From contig JBNGIQ010009421.1 in NCBI GenBank assembly GCA_049999765.1, forward strand, positions 230,221 to 277,942: a DNA stretch of 47,722 bases. The letters are read 5' to 3'. The stretch's first letter is position 1. Every line of letters begins with the position of its first letter. The stretch is from Phaeoceros laevis (lineage: Eukaryota > Anthocerotophyta > Anthocerotopsida > Notothyladales). Shown here piece after piece: positions 10,399-21,440 of the stretch. The translations under genes were made by a program, and so were the position numbers. The notes below the pieces were generated by a model. That model was not told the origin of the DNA, searched no databases, and saw nothing but the letters and a program-made list of their open reading frames with translations.

Positions 10399-10476
10399 GC
10401 TGCAGAAGTGATGCAGGCACAATCGCTGCAGAAGTGATGCAGGCACAATCGCTGCAGAAGTGGTGCAGGCACAATC
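10399..10476. repeat. 26-bp tandem repeat, 3 copies
   Basis: Three adjacent copies of a 26-bp unit starting gctgcagaagtgatgcaggc. The third copy has one substitution. It sits between degenerate SDN copies. Confidence 0.95.
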
Positions 10477-10718
10477 GCCTCTCGATAGGTCAGAAATGGA
10501 GGAAGAAATTCCTGATAACCAGCTTAAGCTTCCAAACAGCAGCTGCTACTGGTGCGTTATCAAAACTCCTCCAGGATCAAGTGGTAGATGTTCTGGAGGG
10601 GTCGGAGAAGAAGGCAGTGAAGTAGGTACCTGCGTCAGCCAGAGGACGGAGGCTTTGTGCCAACCTATGAAGCACGCTTCCCCAGCTCCTGTGCAACTCC
10701 AAACAGACAGCACACCAG

Positions 10719-10720
<2 letters not shown>

Positions 10721-10750
<30 letters not shown>
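10721..10750. repeat. (GCT)10 microsatellite
   Basis: Ten uninterrupted GCT triplets inside a degenerate SDN copy. On the minus strand it would read as poly-Ala or poly-Ser, but no supported gene uses it. Confidence 0.95.
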
Positions 10751-10752
<2 letters not shown>

Positions 10753-11789
10753 TGTTCTTGTTCCTGATGCCTTGCCTCCCCCTATAACTACCCAAGCCTG
10801 CAATTACAAACCACTTAAGGAAGGAAGATATTCCTGAAAAACCAGCTTCCATGCAGAAGCTGCTACAGTTGCGTCATCAAAACTGCTCTAGGCTCCAGTG
10901 GTAGAATTTCTGGAGGGATCGGAGAACAAGGTAAAATAGGTACCTACGTCAGCCAGAGGACGGATGCTTTTCTCCCACCTCTGAAGCAGCGGTGCCCATC
11001 TTCTGTGCTACTCCAAAAAGAAAGCACACCAGAAGACGACTTAGCCAGTGAGTACAAGTGTAACCAGATGAGTAGTACCGCTTGCAGTCTGGGTCCTTCC
11101 GAGTTAGCTCCACCAATTCCTGTAAGCCAATTAAGAGCGTTAATGTTGCACGAGTAAATACCCCTATACCAGCCTGCACGACATGGCAAACCAACCTGCA
11201 AAAGGGCACCTATTCAGGAGGAGAAGAACCACGGAACCTCATGTGCATCTCAGCTTTTATGCCTTTCCTTCCTATGCTCCACGATCCGACGTTGCCACCT
11301 GAGTGATGCTCGGGCAGAAGCTCAAGCTTTGGAAACTGGCCCCGGGTAGCGTTAGGCGAATCGGTCGAAACAATAATATGAAACGAGCCTATGAAACGAG
11401 TCGTTTCAAATAATTTTTTCGTCGCTAAATATAAAGTTATTCTTTATGTTTTGCGGGCGTGCCAATAGCGGCATTTGTGAATTGAGCTTTAAGTTATGTC
11501 TAATGCTGTGCATGCGCTCCCGTAAAAGAAGCTCCAAAAAAAAAAGTTGTGTTATCAGCTGTGAGGTTGTCAAAATCCCAAGCAAGCAGCCACGTGCCCA
11601 GGGTTCCAGGATTGAACGATTGAACAGGGGTGTATATCTTGTTTTCCCTGTTCACTGCCCAGTGGTAGAGGGCATGCTGGTGAAAACTGCTTACAATTAC
11701 ATCTGAGGTTCTAGTTCCAAAACACAGGAGCTTCATCCTCCAGTTCAGCCAATATTCTTGAAAATCTTGCCACCGGGAATGAAATCATC

Positions 11790-12290
11790 CGGTTGATCCA
11801 ATAGGAGTTGAGCACCCTCAGACCACCAAGCTTGCGTCCTGCACGTTCTTCCGCCACTGAACGTAGATTCCATTGGACGTCAACTGAGTGATACCCTGAT
11901 TCTTTGCCTTCTAGATACCCTTGAAATGGACCTCTTCCTGCCTTCTCGGGGTCCCCGAATTCGGTACACAACATAGCCCTGCACAGAAAATCCATCAAAT
12001 ATACAGGGTAAGGCACAATCAGCCAACACCCCCGTGTGGGCGCAATTCGTGCTAGCACAAACCTTAAACCTCCCCACTCCAATTGCAACTCAGCACACTG
12101 ATTGTAAACCTTCACGGTCATTCGGAAGCTGCTTGGACTTGTAGCCGAGACGGCGGGCCTTGTCTGGGCGAGAAGGATGAGTGATCCGGACAACTATCTG
12201 CCAGTACTCCCAGCACCGGACACGGAGTACGAAGTTAAGCACATCCGACTGCTTCTTTCTCCAAAGCTCCTCCAAATATTTGTAGGCCCC
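11790..12290 (-). pseudogene. Ribosomal protein eL15 (RPL15) pseudogene, unprocessed and truncated
   Basis: On the minus strand, three stretches match the highly conserved 60S protein eL15, but in different frames. [16 protein letters not shown] and [14 protein letters not shown] lie at about 12128-12290, [14 protein letters not shown] at about 11935-11990, and [20 protein letters not shown] at about 11792-11870. The gap between the first two ends in a good acceptor (ttttctgtgcag) at the position expected for an intron, so the copy keeps introns and is not a retro-copy. Small deletions break the frame after GRKR, the CWEYRQ region has lost residues, the initiator Met is absent and the C-terminal half is missing. 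It is a duplicated, decayed gene fragment; the functional eL15 gene must lie elsewhere. Confidence 0.85.
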
Positions 12291-12498
12291 TGCATTGAAG
12301 CCAAAGACAGCCAGAGCTCTCGCTCTACCAACCTCTTAGCAAGCAAGCATTTCCTCTTCCCACATTCACCACGACGAAAAGAAGGTTACTGTTAGCCGCC
12401 CTGATAAAACAGAGTTTGACACATCGCCCCCAACCGCAAGAGCATTAATGGTCATGTCTGAGTGTGTTGAGCGTCAATACCGGAAACCCAGACGTCTG

Positions 12499-15014
12499 TC
12501 AATGATGATCCCCACATGAACAACATCCATTGACGAAATGATGCACACGGTGTGCATCCCTGACAATAATCTCTCGCCTTTCCAGTAGTGACAGAACCTT
12601 AGTGCTACTATGGCAGTCATTGCACATGCGAAGGTTTTTCGTCACCAACAATGTCTTGCCAGGGGGAGTATTTAGAAGGCCATAAGCCAATGCCAGTTTC
12701 TCGGCATGCCCACACAAAACATCTTCCTCCTTCTGGGCTACCAACGATTCCAACACCAATTCCATCTGCGGCACATGGCATCCTGCCTCCTTGACCTGCT
12801 TGTTGACACTTTTAAGCTTGGAGGAGATGTCATCCCTTTCCTCCCCTACTACGAAAGTTTCAACCTTGTTGTTCACCTCGATGAAGGCATGTGCAGGTTT
12901 TGTCGTAGCACCTGCAATCGTTCTCCACCTCTCTATTCTGTTTACGTCCTCCCACATGCCGCCATCAGCATATAACTGTCGCAGGAGGACATATGCAGCC
13001 GCACTGTCAGGTTCAAGTTTTATGATGTTGACGAAACATCTGGTTCCACGCTCTATATCACCATGACTTTTGCTGGCACTCAGCAAAGATGTCCAACCCA
13101 CCACGTCGTCTGCAAATGGCCCATTTTGCAGCACTTTCTCTGCATCATCTAGGCGGCCTGAGCGTCCAAGCAGATCAACCATGCAGGTGTAGTGGTACAC
13201 ATCTGGACGAATGCCATGATCCTCCATCATTTTGAAATACCGTTTGCCCTCATCGACCAGGCCTCGGTGACTGCATGCCACGAGAAGACAGATGAAAGTG
13301 ATGTGATCCGGCTTGACACCATGCAGCTGCATCTCTTGGAAGCAGTGCATTGTCATGTGGGCATTACTATGTTGGGCGTAGCCATTCAGCAAAGCATTCC
13401 ATGTCACCACATTTCTGGATTGCAGGTCACCAAATACTCTGCGAGCATCCCCCAAGCTGCCACATTTAGCATACATATCCACGAGGCAGCTTCCCAGAAC
13501 CACATCAGCTCCGAGTCCTCTTTCTTGAATTTGAGAGTGGAGCTGTTTTCCTTTGTGCAAGGCTCCCACAATACCACATGCTTGCAAGGCACTCAGGAAT
13601 GTAACACTATTGGCTGGTGTTGTGCCATCCTGTTCCATACTCGCATACAATGAAAGAGCTTCTTGACCAAGCCCCTGCTGAACATATCCTCCAATCATGG
13701 AGGTCCAACTGACCACATCCTTTGATGGCAACCTATCAAATACTCTGCGAGCATCTTCTATCCTCCCACACTTTGCATACATGTCCACCAAGCAACTTCC
13801 GACAGCCACATCGTATTCTAGACCTCTTGCCTGTATCTGCATATGCAGCTGCTTCCCCTGATGTACAGCCCCTGCACTGATGCATGCTTTAAGCAGGCAC
13901 ACGAATGTCACATTATTGACTAGATTCATGTCATCCCGCTGCATGGATGCAAAGAGAGAGAGGGCGGGTTGACCAAGCCCATGGTGAACATATCCTGCAA
14001 TCATGGTATTCCATGTCACCACATCTCTGGCTGGCAGTTTGTCAAACACTCTCCGTGCATCCACAAGACTGCCGCACTTAGCATACATATCTATGAGGGC
14101 GTTGGCAACAAACGTATTCTGCTCAACTGCACTCCCCAACAGATCAGCATGGACCTTCTTGCCAGAGGTCAAATTTGCAGCCTTGGCACATGCTTTGAAG
14201 GTTGCCACAAATACGTGACTGTCTGGCTTTGTTCTTGAGTCTCGCATCTTTCGATAAAGCTGTATTGCTTGTGAAGGTTCTCCATGTCTTGCATGTGCTA
14301 AAATGATAGAAGCCCACATATGGGAGTCTGGCTTGGAAACCTTGGAGAAGACCTGAGTTGCTTCTTCCAGCATCCGGTGAGATGCGTACATGCAAATGAA
14401 GTGGTTAGCCAAGAATTTGTCTGACTCGTAGCCACATCTGATAGCAAGACCATGCACAAGTCTGCCAAGAGCCAGATTCTTCTGCACACTACACCTCTTG
14501 AGAACCGCATAGACGAGAGATGTAGAAACACGAGATCCTTGCTGCACAACAAGGTCCAACCCTTCAACAGCCTCACTGAGCTGCAAATTGTTACATAGTT
14601 TGTGGTAGCCTTCTTTATCGATCTCAACACTGCAGGGAAGAGGGAAATGTGAGGGGTAACCACGTCTGGCTGCCCATCAGAGGTTGGACATTCCTATGCT
14701 CTAAATGGAAGCAAACTCTCTCATGATGCAGTTGCGTACCTCCAACCAAAGTGGTGCAATTCAGTCTCGTTACGTTGTCCAGCACGCTTTCCTGGTCGTA
14801 GGTTTCCCCTCACCTCGGCATCTTGTTGGTCAATCGACAAAACCTGGCGGGGTAGGTACTTGTGCCAATTGTTCGTTCGGTTTGCCCAAATCAGGCCGCT
14901 TTCAGGCAAAGGATCTGGCGTAGGGCGGCAAGATCCTACAGGGTTGACGAGACCACATACTGGGACAATCCCTCGAAACAGCAGAGGTATCCGAAAAGCT
15001 CTTGCAGCTGCCAT
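12499..15014 (-). CDS. PLS-class pentatricopeptide repeat protein with DYW deaminase domain
   Basis: Two exons, 14740-15014 and 12499-14629. The junction completes a Ser codon and keeps frame, giving 801 aa. The second exon alone has no ATG near its start, so the first exon is needed. The N-terminus (MAAARAFRIPLLFRG) is basic and hydrophobic, fitting mitochondrial or plastid import. About ten P, L and S repeats follow, with typical NALIDMYAKCGSL..ARRVFD and DVVTWNTMIAGY patterns, then an E/E+ region (DVVGWTSLLSASKSHGD) and a DYW domain. In the DYW domain the zinc and catalytic motif HAEKLA and the CNDCH cysteines are intact. The C-terminus is CGDHH rather than the usual CGDYW. Such proteins bind specific organelle transcripts and deaminate C to U. 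It is divergent from the S1/P1 nuclease, with 267 bp between the start codons. Confidence 0.92.
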
Positions 15015-15281
15015 CCATGTCCTACATGCCAGATTCCCACCTAAATTTTACACCTTCTTCATGAAGCCTTTTCCATTAGAACCCAGGTTGACTCAGGCCT
15101 ATGACCACCAAATCACCACTGGCATGCACTCTGGCTTGCAACGGTGCATTCTTGAGTTGTGCATGTCGAGACTGTTATGCGGTGTTGTGCCGTGACCAGT
15201 GAACCCATGGCTAATAAAACAGCTAAAACGAGAAATGTGTCAGTAGACTAGGGTCAGTTGTAAGCAAGGTGGTGCTCAAAC

Positions 15282-16974
15282 ATGTTTGTCGTCGGTCTTT
15301 ACCTGCTGCTGGTCTCGTATGCTCAAACCTCACTAGCATGGGGTGCGGACGGCCATCATATTACATGCCTGCTGGCAGAGGTGAGGACTGGCCCTAGTGC
15401 ATTCACTCCACGTCATTCTTCCCACCGATTCAATTTCCCAAAAGCGTGCATGCACGTGCTGAATGAGATGCGCATGGTTATCCAGGCAGCAAATGCCGAT
15501 GCTTACTCGTGAACTACTTCACCGAAGCATTCCTGGAAACTTGTATTGCAGTCCTTGCTATCGCAATCTGCAGAAAAGGCGGTGGCATCTTTGCTTCCGG
15601 AGTATGCCCAAGGCAGCCTTACAAGCTTGTGTACATGGCCCGACGACATCAAGTGGCAATGGAAGTATCAATGGACTTCTTCCCTTCACTACATCGATAC
15701 GCCTGATTTTCTGTGCAAATACAGCTATGTCCGTGAGTGTGCAATCAGCCATTTCTCATCTGTTGCTCTAACCTAATGTGGTCGTGATCGAAGTTTTCTG
15801 CATGGTTTGCATTGCTAATTGCCGCTGTGGCTCTGTATTGCAGGAGACTGTCATGATGAGAAAGGGAATAAAGACGTATGCGTGGCCGGTGGGATAAACA
15901 ACTACACAGAACAATTAACGTCATATTCTCCAACTTTGCCCAGATGGCCCGGACCATTTCGCAACCTCCAGGAGGCGAAAGCAACACAGTGTACGTCGTG
16001 TGAGAATAACACTTGCTTGGTCAAAGATTTCAACTGCAGAGCTTGAAAGGCATGCTTTCTCTTGCAGACAACCTAACGGAAGCTCTGCTGTTCCTTGCAC
16101 ATTTTGTGGGCGACATCCATCAGGTGACGGGCACAAAAAAATCGTTGCTATTCACCTTTGGCACAGAAATGTGAGTTGTTTATTGTAGTTCACTAATGAT
16201 ATCTACCTGGTGTTGCAGCCACTGCACGTTGGTTTCACCTCAGATATGGGGGGCAACACGATAAGTGTTCATTGGTACACGCGCAAGTACAATTTGCACC
16301 ATGTAACCTCTCTGTCCTCCTAGAATCCCCAGTAATTGTGCGGTTGCTTTTTATCTCTGGCTGATGTATATCCCGTTTGTGTCACAGATTTGGGACACTG
16401 AGATCATCAACAGTATCAAAGCACAGTACTATAATTCAGATATCTTGCAAATGGCTTATGCTCTCCATCAAAACATCACGGTAGGTCAGCCTGCGGACAT
16501 GCTGTTTCTCTCCCACCTTGCCTGCTTGCCTGCCTGCAAGGCTATGATCCTCCTATAACGTTGTCATGTGAAGGGGGAGTGGAAAGCAGATGCTTTAAAG
16601 TGGGCTCACTGCGAAGGGGGCAGCCTTGTTTGTCCAGACAGGTAAGCTTGCATTCTGCTCCAAACATAACCCAGTGCCATACCAAACACGACCTGAAATT
16701 GCGCACATGTTGCTCAGATATGCTGAGGAGAGCATTGCTCTGGCCTGCAAGTATGCTTACAGGAATGCAACTCCAGGGTCTGTTCTTCAAGGTATGCACA
16801 CAAATCTCTCTTTTGCTCAGATTTCTCGGACTTAGCATCAGTGACACCCTGACAAAGAGCTTGTTTATCCTTCCAGATGAGTATTACTACTCTCGGTTAC
16901 CAATTGTGCAACAAAGACTTGCACAAGGAGGCGTCAGGCTTGCAGCGATTCTCAACGCACTATTTTCAACCTGA
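15282..16974 (+). CDS. S1/P1-type bifunctional nuclease (secreted, zinc-dependent)
   Basis: Nine exons: 15282-15380, 15552-15732, 15844-15990, 16068-16123, 16219-16302, 16388-16480, 16574-16641, 16718-16791 and 16877-16974, giving 299 aa. All have GT-AG borders and closing phases. A signal peptide (MFVVGLYLLLVSYAQTSLA) is followed directly by WGADGHHITC; in this family the mature N-terminal Trp and the following His bind zinc. Further zinc ligands and family motifs are SSLHYIDTPDF, RDCHDEKG, NNYTEQL, LFLAHFVGDIHQPLHVGF and MGGNTISVHWY. Conserved cysteines are present in the CPDR region. These enzymes cleave single-stranded DNA and RNA in secretory or acidic compartments and in plants act in senescence and cell death. 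Length and motifs are complete, so an active enzyme is expected. Confidence 0.93.
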
Positions 16975-18159
16975 TCGAAGCCTTTATTATTATTATTATT
17001 CATTAGGCGTATGCAGCCATAGATTGAAGTGATCGAAGCCTGATATATATAGCTGATGACAATATGTCTGTTGTGAAGTGCTGGATCAACCGCAGTATTG
17101 GGCACGTTAGTTGTTGCTACCAAACAGTGTCCGATTTAATGTCATGTAGCTTAAAAGTTAAACAACATCATCTAATGACGACTGGCTCAACTTCGCAGTC
17201 GTTACATTATTGTCCCTGCTGGTCATCCCGGTTTGTCCTAATACTGTACATAGTGCATTGCCTTGGCTTTCTCATTAGCTCCTTGGCCATGCCCTTTGAT
17301 TCGCCTCGAGATCCCCTTCGCATTTTTGTTTTAGTTCTGTGAAGAACCAGCTGCCTGTCATAGGAACCTGTCCCGGTAACCCTGACCCCAACCTGTACCG
17401 GAGCCCTAAAGCAAACCTAATTCGGTAACCGGTTTCTGTAATTCAAATTTGACGGGTTGTCATCTGTACGAACTTGACTTTCAAAATTGTTTGTTCGATA
17501 GCTGTGATTAGAACGGGATCTGGTAAATGATCGCAATCGGCAAATGCAGGGCCATAAGGTAGCCGTGGGCCCGTACCTTGTCAAAAACGTGACAGTAATC
17601 AAGACTACGGCGCTCTCTCTCACGCTGTCCGGACTCCGGACTCTCCAACTGCAGCTACTCCTGTCCAGCGATGGCAGTCGTCGGAGCCCTCCTTCGTCCT
17701 AGCCCCCGCGGGAATTTGCAACAGTTGTGGCCATCACGCCTCATTCTCCTTCCTCCGCCCTGCTCGCTTCTTCTGGTGCTCCAATCCATGCCGGTTTTCT
17801 CCTCGGCAACAGTGTCGGAGCTCGGCTGAGACATGCAGCTGGGCCTCAGGAGGCTGGCTGGCTGGCTGCGCTCTTGCTGGGTTAGTCTTCAGGTTTAAGG
17901 TTTCCGGAGAAAACACGAGAATTTTGGAGCGTCTCGAGGATGCTGCACCGACATACGGAGGAAGACTTTGCTGATCTTGGTACGCAATTGTAGTGTTCTG
18001 TTTATGGTTTTTGGCGAAATTGTGGTTCCAGGACTAAGGATGTGTGCTGACCTGGAAGTTCAGTTGTTCGGATCTGGTTCCAGTTGCATATAGACCGGTT
18101 TTCGGGATTCTGCTGACATTGTTAACTTGAACGGAAGCAGGAGACAGGTTGTGAGAGGG
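16975..18159. other. Intergenic and 5' UTR of the BTB gene
   Basis: Contains a short (TTA)n tract at 16983-17000 just after the nuclease stop. The right half (about 17640-18159) is pyrimidine-rich and GC-richer, with possible donor and acceptor sites, fitting a promoter and an intron-bearing 5' UTR of the BTB gene. No coding gene is seen. Confidence 0.5.
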
Positions 18160-20934
18160 ATGGATGTTTCAACTGGAATAACTGCATTTTCAACGAGCTC
18201 CAGATGTCAGGCAGGGGAGATTTTGGAAGACGCTAGTTGCTCCGCTTATAAATTCCAGGCTTCCGGCGATCACACCATGGCAGGTGCAGTTGCGCCGATC
18301 AAGGTGGAAAGTACTCCGGACTCACCAGCAGAGGACTTGGGGTTAACCAGGACGTCAGATGATGCTACTGTCCTTGGTTGGCAGCACATAAGCCCATCAG
18401 TGGCTGCTCCTGGGTCTTCCAACGACGCCTTAGAATCCGGGTGCTCCAGTGAGATACCTGCATCTTTCTCTTTATCTCTCACAGTTCCCAGTCTGAACCT
18501 TCCTGTTGCTGATTTGGTGACCAAGTCTGAACCCATGCTAGATGACTCAGGGTCCCTGGGCTGCGACGAGCATAGTGCACCAGCACAATGTGAGCATGTG
18601 GTGCCTGAAACCTCTGAAGACAATTCTGACCAGGATACTGCTCCATCTGATGAGCCTAGTGCCTCGCCCAGTCCTGAAGCCTGTAACGTCTCCGGTCCTA
18701 GTTTTGTTCCACCCTCAGCTCAAGCTACACAGCTCAGGCTTGCATATCCCTTGATTCTTCGTCGGCTCTGTATGCAGGGTTCAGGTCCGCAATTTACAGG
18801 GGCTATGTACAGCTGTGATACTGAGCTAACCTTTCCTCTGAACTCAAACGGCACAAGCCCGCATCCTAGACAAGTTGCAGTCTTGGCTCTTCCTGCCGAT
18901 CCTAGGTTTCGTGAAGTACAACCTGCTACCTCAAGTTCCAACTATGTTCCCTTTAGTTCTAGCTGTCAAGCGGATGTGCTCTCGGATCCTACAACCAATT
19001 TTCCTTCTTTCTCAGAAAACTCAGCTGCTTCCACAAGTAATACTTTTCCTGGCCAGTTCTACTCACACCCTACTTTACCTCCTCCTTTGAAGTTAAGACC
19101 AGGGCCCTCTGGTACTGCCATTTCGAGATTCCCATTAGGTTTGAATGGCTGCAGCTATTCAGTGATACAACCACTCCCAGTTTCGCCTCTCACCTCTGAT
19201 GCCCTTTTGATATCCACACACAGACAATCTGATGGTAGTCCGGGTATTTCTCGAGGTTCATCAAATCAAGCAGGAGTGTGTGCAACGAGAGCTTGTGTTG
19301 ATGTCAGTGGCCGTGATCCGAGTACACCCATATTGTTGGATGATGATCCCTCTTGCACCAGTGCACATAGTAGTAGGGGATTGTTTCTCTCCCGTGGCCA
19401 CTACCAGCAGAGTGCCAGGCATCATCCTCCAAGCAGTTTGGATCGAGATATGGCAACTTTATCTATGGCAAATGGTCACTATAATTGGTCGCCTGTATCT
19501 GAGGGCAACTCTCCTGTTGTGCTTCCTGATAACAGGCGGATCAGTCCTAGCTGTATTCCACCTGACAAGCGGCCGAGGTATGGTAGGTTCAGAGAGAACC
19601 GTGGGTGTGGTCCCCGTCCAATCCTCCCAAGGCCACAATGCAGTGGATACACTCCTGGGCAGTCTGTGGGGCCTCATTTGATTGCAACTATACAGACACT
19701 AGAAGCACAACTACAGCATGCAGATATAGAACTTCAAAGGCTGAAGGCTGTGGAAGAGCAATACGTTAGGGCATCTAGTCAACGACCCCTTCGGACAGCT
19801 TCTTCTGCTGACTTCATGCTGGATACCGCGGATGTTGTTCTGACGGGTTGTGATGAGTCCCGGGTTTATGCACACAAGGCTGTACTGGTACCAGACCTAC
19901 TTCACAAGCCCTGGAGTTGTCTAACTGAACTACTTTGCTTTCCTTGTACCTCTATAGAACCTATTCTTGCGGGCTCTGATCTGTTCGTGGTCTTTAGTGA
20001 CTTGGCATCTGCGTTTAGCCTTTCTTATTGTCCAGAACTGGCTCAACCAGCTGACAAAGTTGGTTTCTTGAACAGGTGGGGAAGTCGCAAGTCTTCAAGG
20101 CTAGGTTTGACCATCAGAACGAGGAAAAAACTCGAGAGGTGGTTCTGACAAATTTTTCACGCCAAGTACTGGAAGCTTTTGTCACCTTCTTCTACACAGC
20201 CACAGTGGACTCCCGTATCCTGGAGATGCATGCAGGCGAACTTCTCTTCGCTAGTGAAACCTACATTGTGGAGCACTTGAAAGCACTTTGTGAGAACGCC
20301 ATTATTAAGGCTATTTCCCAAGACAACTTGCTCGAACTGTTTGAGTTGGCATGTGTATCGAGGTCTGCCATCCTGAAGGAAGCTGTTCTGGATGCTGTAG
20401 CACCTCGTGGTATGGCAGGGATTTGTGAGCTCGGAAAGTACGAGGTGTATGCTGCAAAAAATCCACAGCTACTGCTAGAGCTTTACAGGGTGCTTGGGAG
20501 CTACCGTTCCCCTCACAAATCGCAGCCTTTTTCAGGTAATTGCAGCTCCTCTATTTGGATTCGCTTTCTCCAGTGATGCACTACACAACCCATGATAGTA
20601 CTTTGTTGGTGTGCAGCATGCTAACAAAAACTTCAGGAGCTGAGAGTCTTGATATTACCTTCGGTCAATCTCACATCGAGCAGCGACGATCATCAGTCTG
20701 CAGCAAAACTGAGTCTGATCAGGCTGGCAACAACTGTGACATTCCCGCAAACTGTCTCCCAAATCCACTTGTAAGCTTTCACCAACTGTTTTTCCACATT
20801 ATTATTTACTGGTTCAACAGGAGAAACGAAGGATCCCTGTGGGGCCCGTTGATTTGTCACGACCTCTGATTGTATATTCAGCTGGCGTTAGAACGTGGAA
20901 CACGGTGTGCCGCACGCATGTTGAACTTGGGTAG
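18160..20934 (+). CDS. BTB/POZ domain protein with long disordered N-terminus
   Basis: Four exons, 18160-19887, 20076-20535, 20637-20770 and 20821-20934, giving 811 aa from the first in-frame ATG; the last two junctions are less certain. The first ~520 residues are Ser/Pro-rich, acidic in places and without a recognised fold. A short coiled-coil-like stretch (ATIQTLEAQLQHADIELQRL) precedes the BTB domain (about 555-670). The BTB domain reads DVVLTGCDESRVYAHKAVL, then across intron 1 VGKSQVFKARFD, then VTFFYT and ELLFASETYIVEHLKALCE. A BACK-like helical part follows (LFELACVSRSAILKEAVLD). BTB proteins commonly act as CUL3 ligase adaptors or scaffolds; that role here is inference. I do not recognise the specific family, and the N-terminal extension is unusually long. 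Confidence 0.82.
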
Positions 20935-21440
20935 GTCCGATCAATAGGGGTTGTACGCGTCACGCATGAGCGTAACCGTGTTTGTTATCGCACATCAAAG
21001 ACGACGGTTAGCGGTTAACGCCGTCGCGTCCATCAAGGAGAAAATATCGCTGGTGCCACGTGTTAATGCCTTATTTGTGAGTACTTCCAACGGGAAGGCA
21101 GCCACCTCGTTTCCCAATCGAGGAGACTGTAGGCCGAAAGCACGCACGATACTTTTCACCGACTTCCAGTGTTCCACCGCCCACCTCGAAGGTCTCTGCA
21201 GAACTGCCGGCGCTTGTGAAATCAGTTGTCTTCGGAGCTTTACATGCAGTTTGCGTAGTGGAGAATGTTGCACATGTGTGGAATTTCAGGAGCTGAGGTG
21301 AATTCTTGTGTTCCATCGGTGGCACAGGGCTACTACTCGCAGCGCAAAGGGTGGTGGGCTTGAATTTGCTGTGGAGAACTCTCTACATCTCTTATCTCGG
21401 AGCGAGTCGTTTTCCCAATTGCTGGAAACTGAGGCCTTTG
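20935..21440. other. Short intergenic region / 5' UTR of the carrier gene
   Basis: About 500 bp between two plus-strand genes. Its right end stays open in the frame of the carrier back to about 21306 but has no ATG before 21441. Nothing else is seen. Confidence 0.5.

Larger units (their letters stand above)
10311..11330. repeat. Tandem, degenerate copies of the SDN gene's 5' half
   Basis: Three related blocks lie in the same orientation. Block A is inside the SDN gene (9638-10060: exon 2 edge, intron 1 and the 3' part of exon 1). Block B (10311 to about 10720) and block C (10766-11330) repeat it with divergence. The stretch ending in cctctataac.acccaag occurs at about 9640, 10315 and 10770. 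The intron and exon 1 portion at 9715-10060 matches 10990-11330. B and C also share about 200 bp (about 10503-10718 and 10823-11036) not seen in A. Copies carry stops and indels in the coding portions, so they look like non-functional gene fragments. Confidence 0.85.

Noticed and set aside
10546-10852. Minus-strand frames with poly-Ala or poly-Ser runs
   Set aside because: Products of the (GCT)10 tract inside a degenerate SDN copy; no conserved domain and broken by stops.
12190-12250. 5S rRNA-like string (gcaccgga...cgaagttaagc)
   Set aside because: It is the antisense of the eL15 pseudogene coding sequence ([13 protein letters not shown]). The rest of a 5S gene, including its control boxes and 3' part, is absent.
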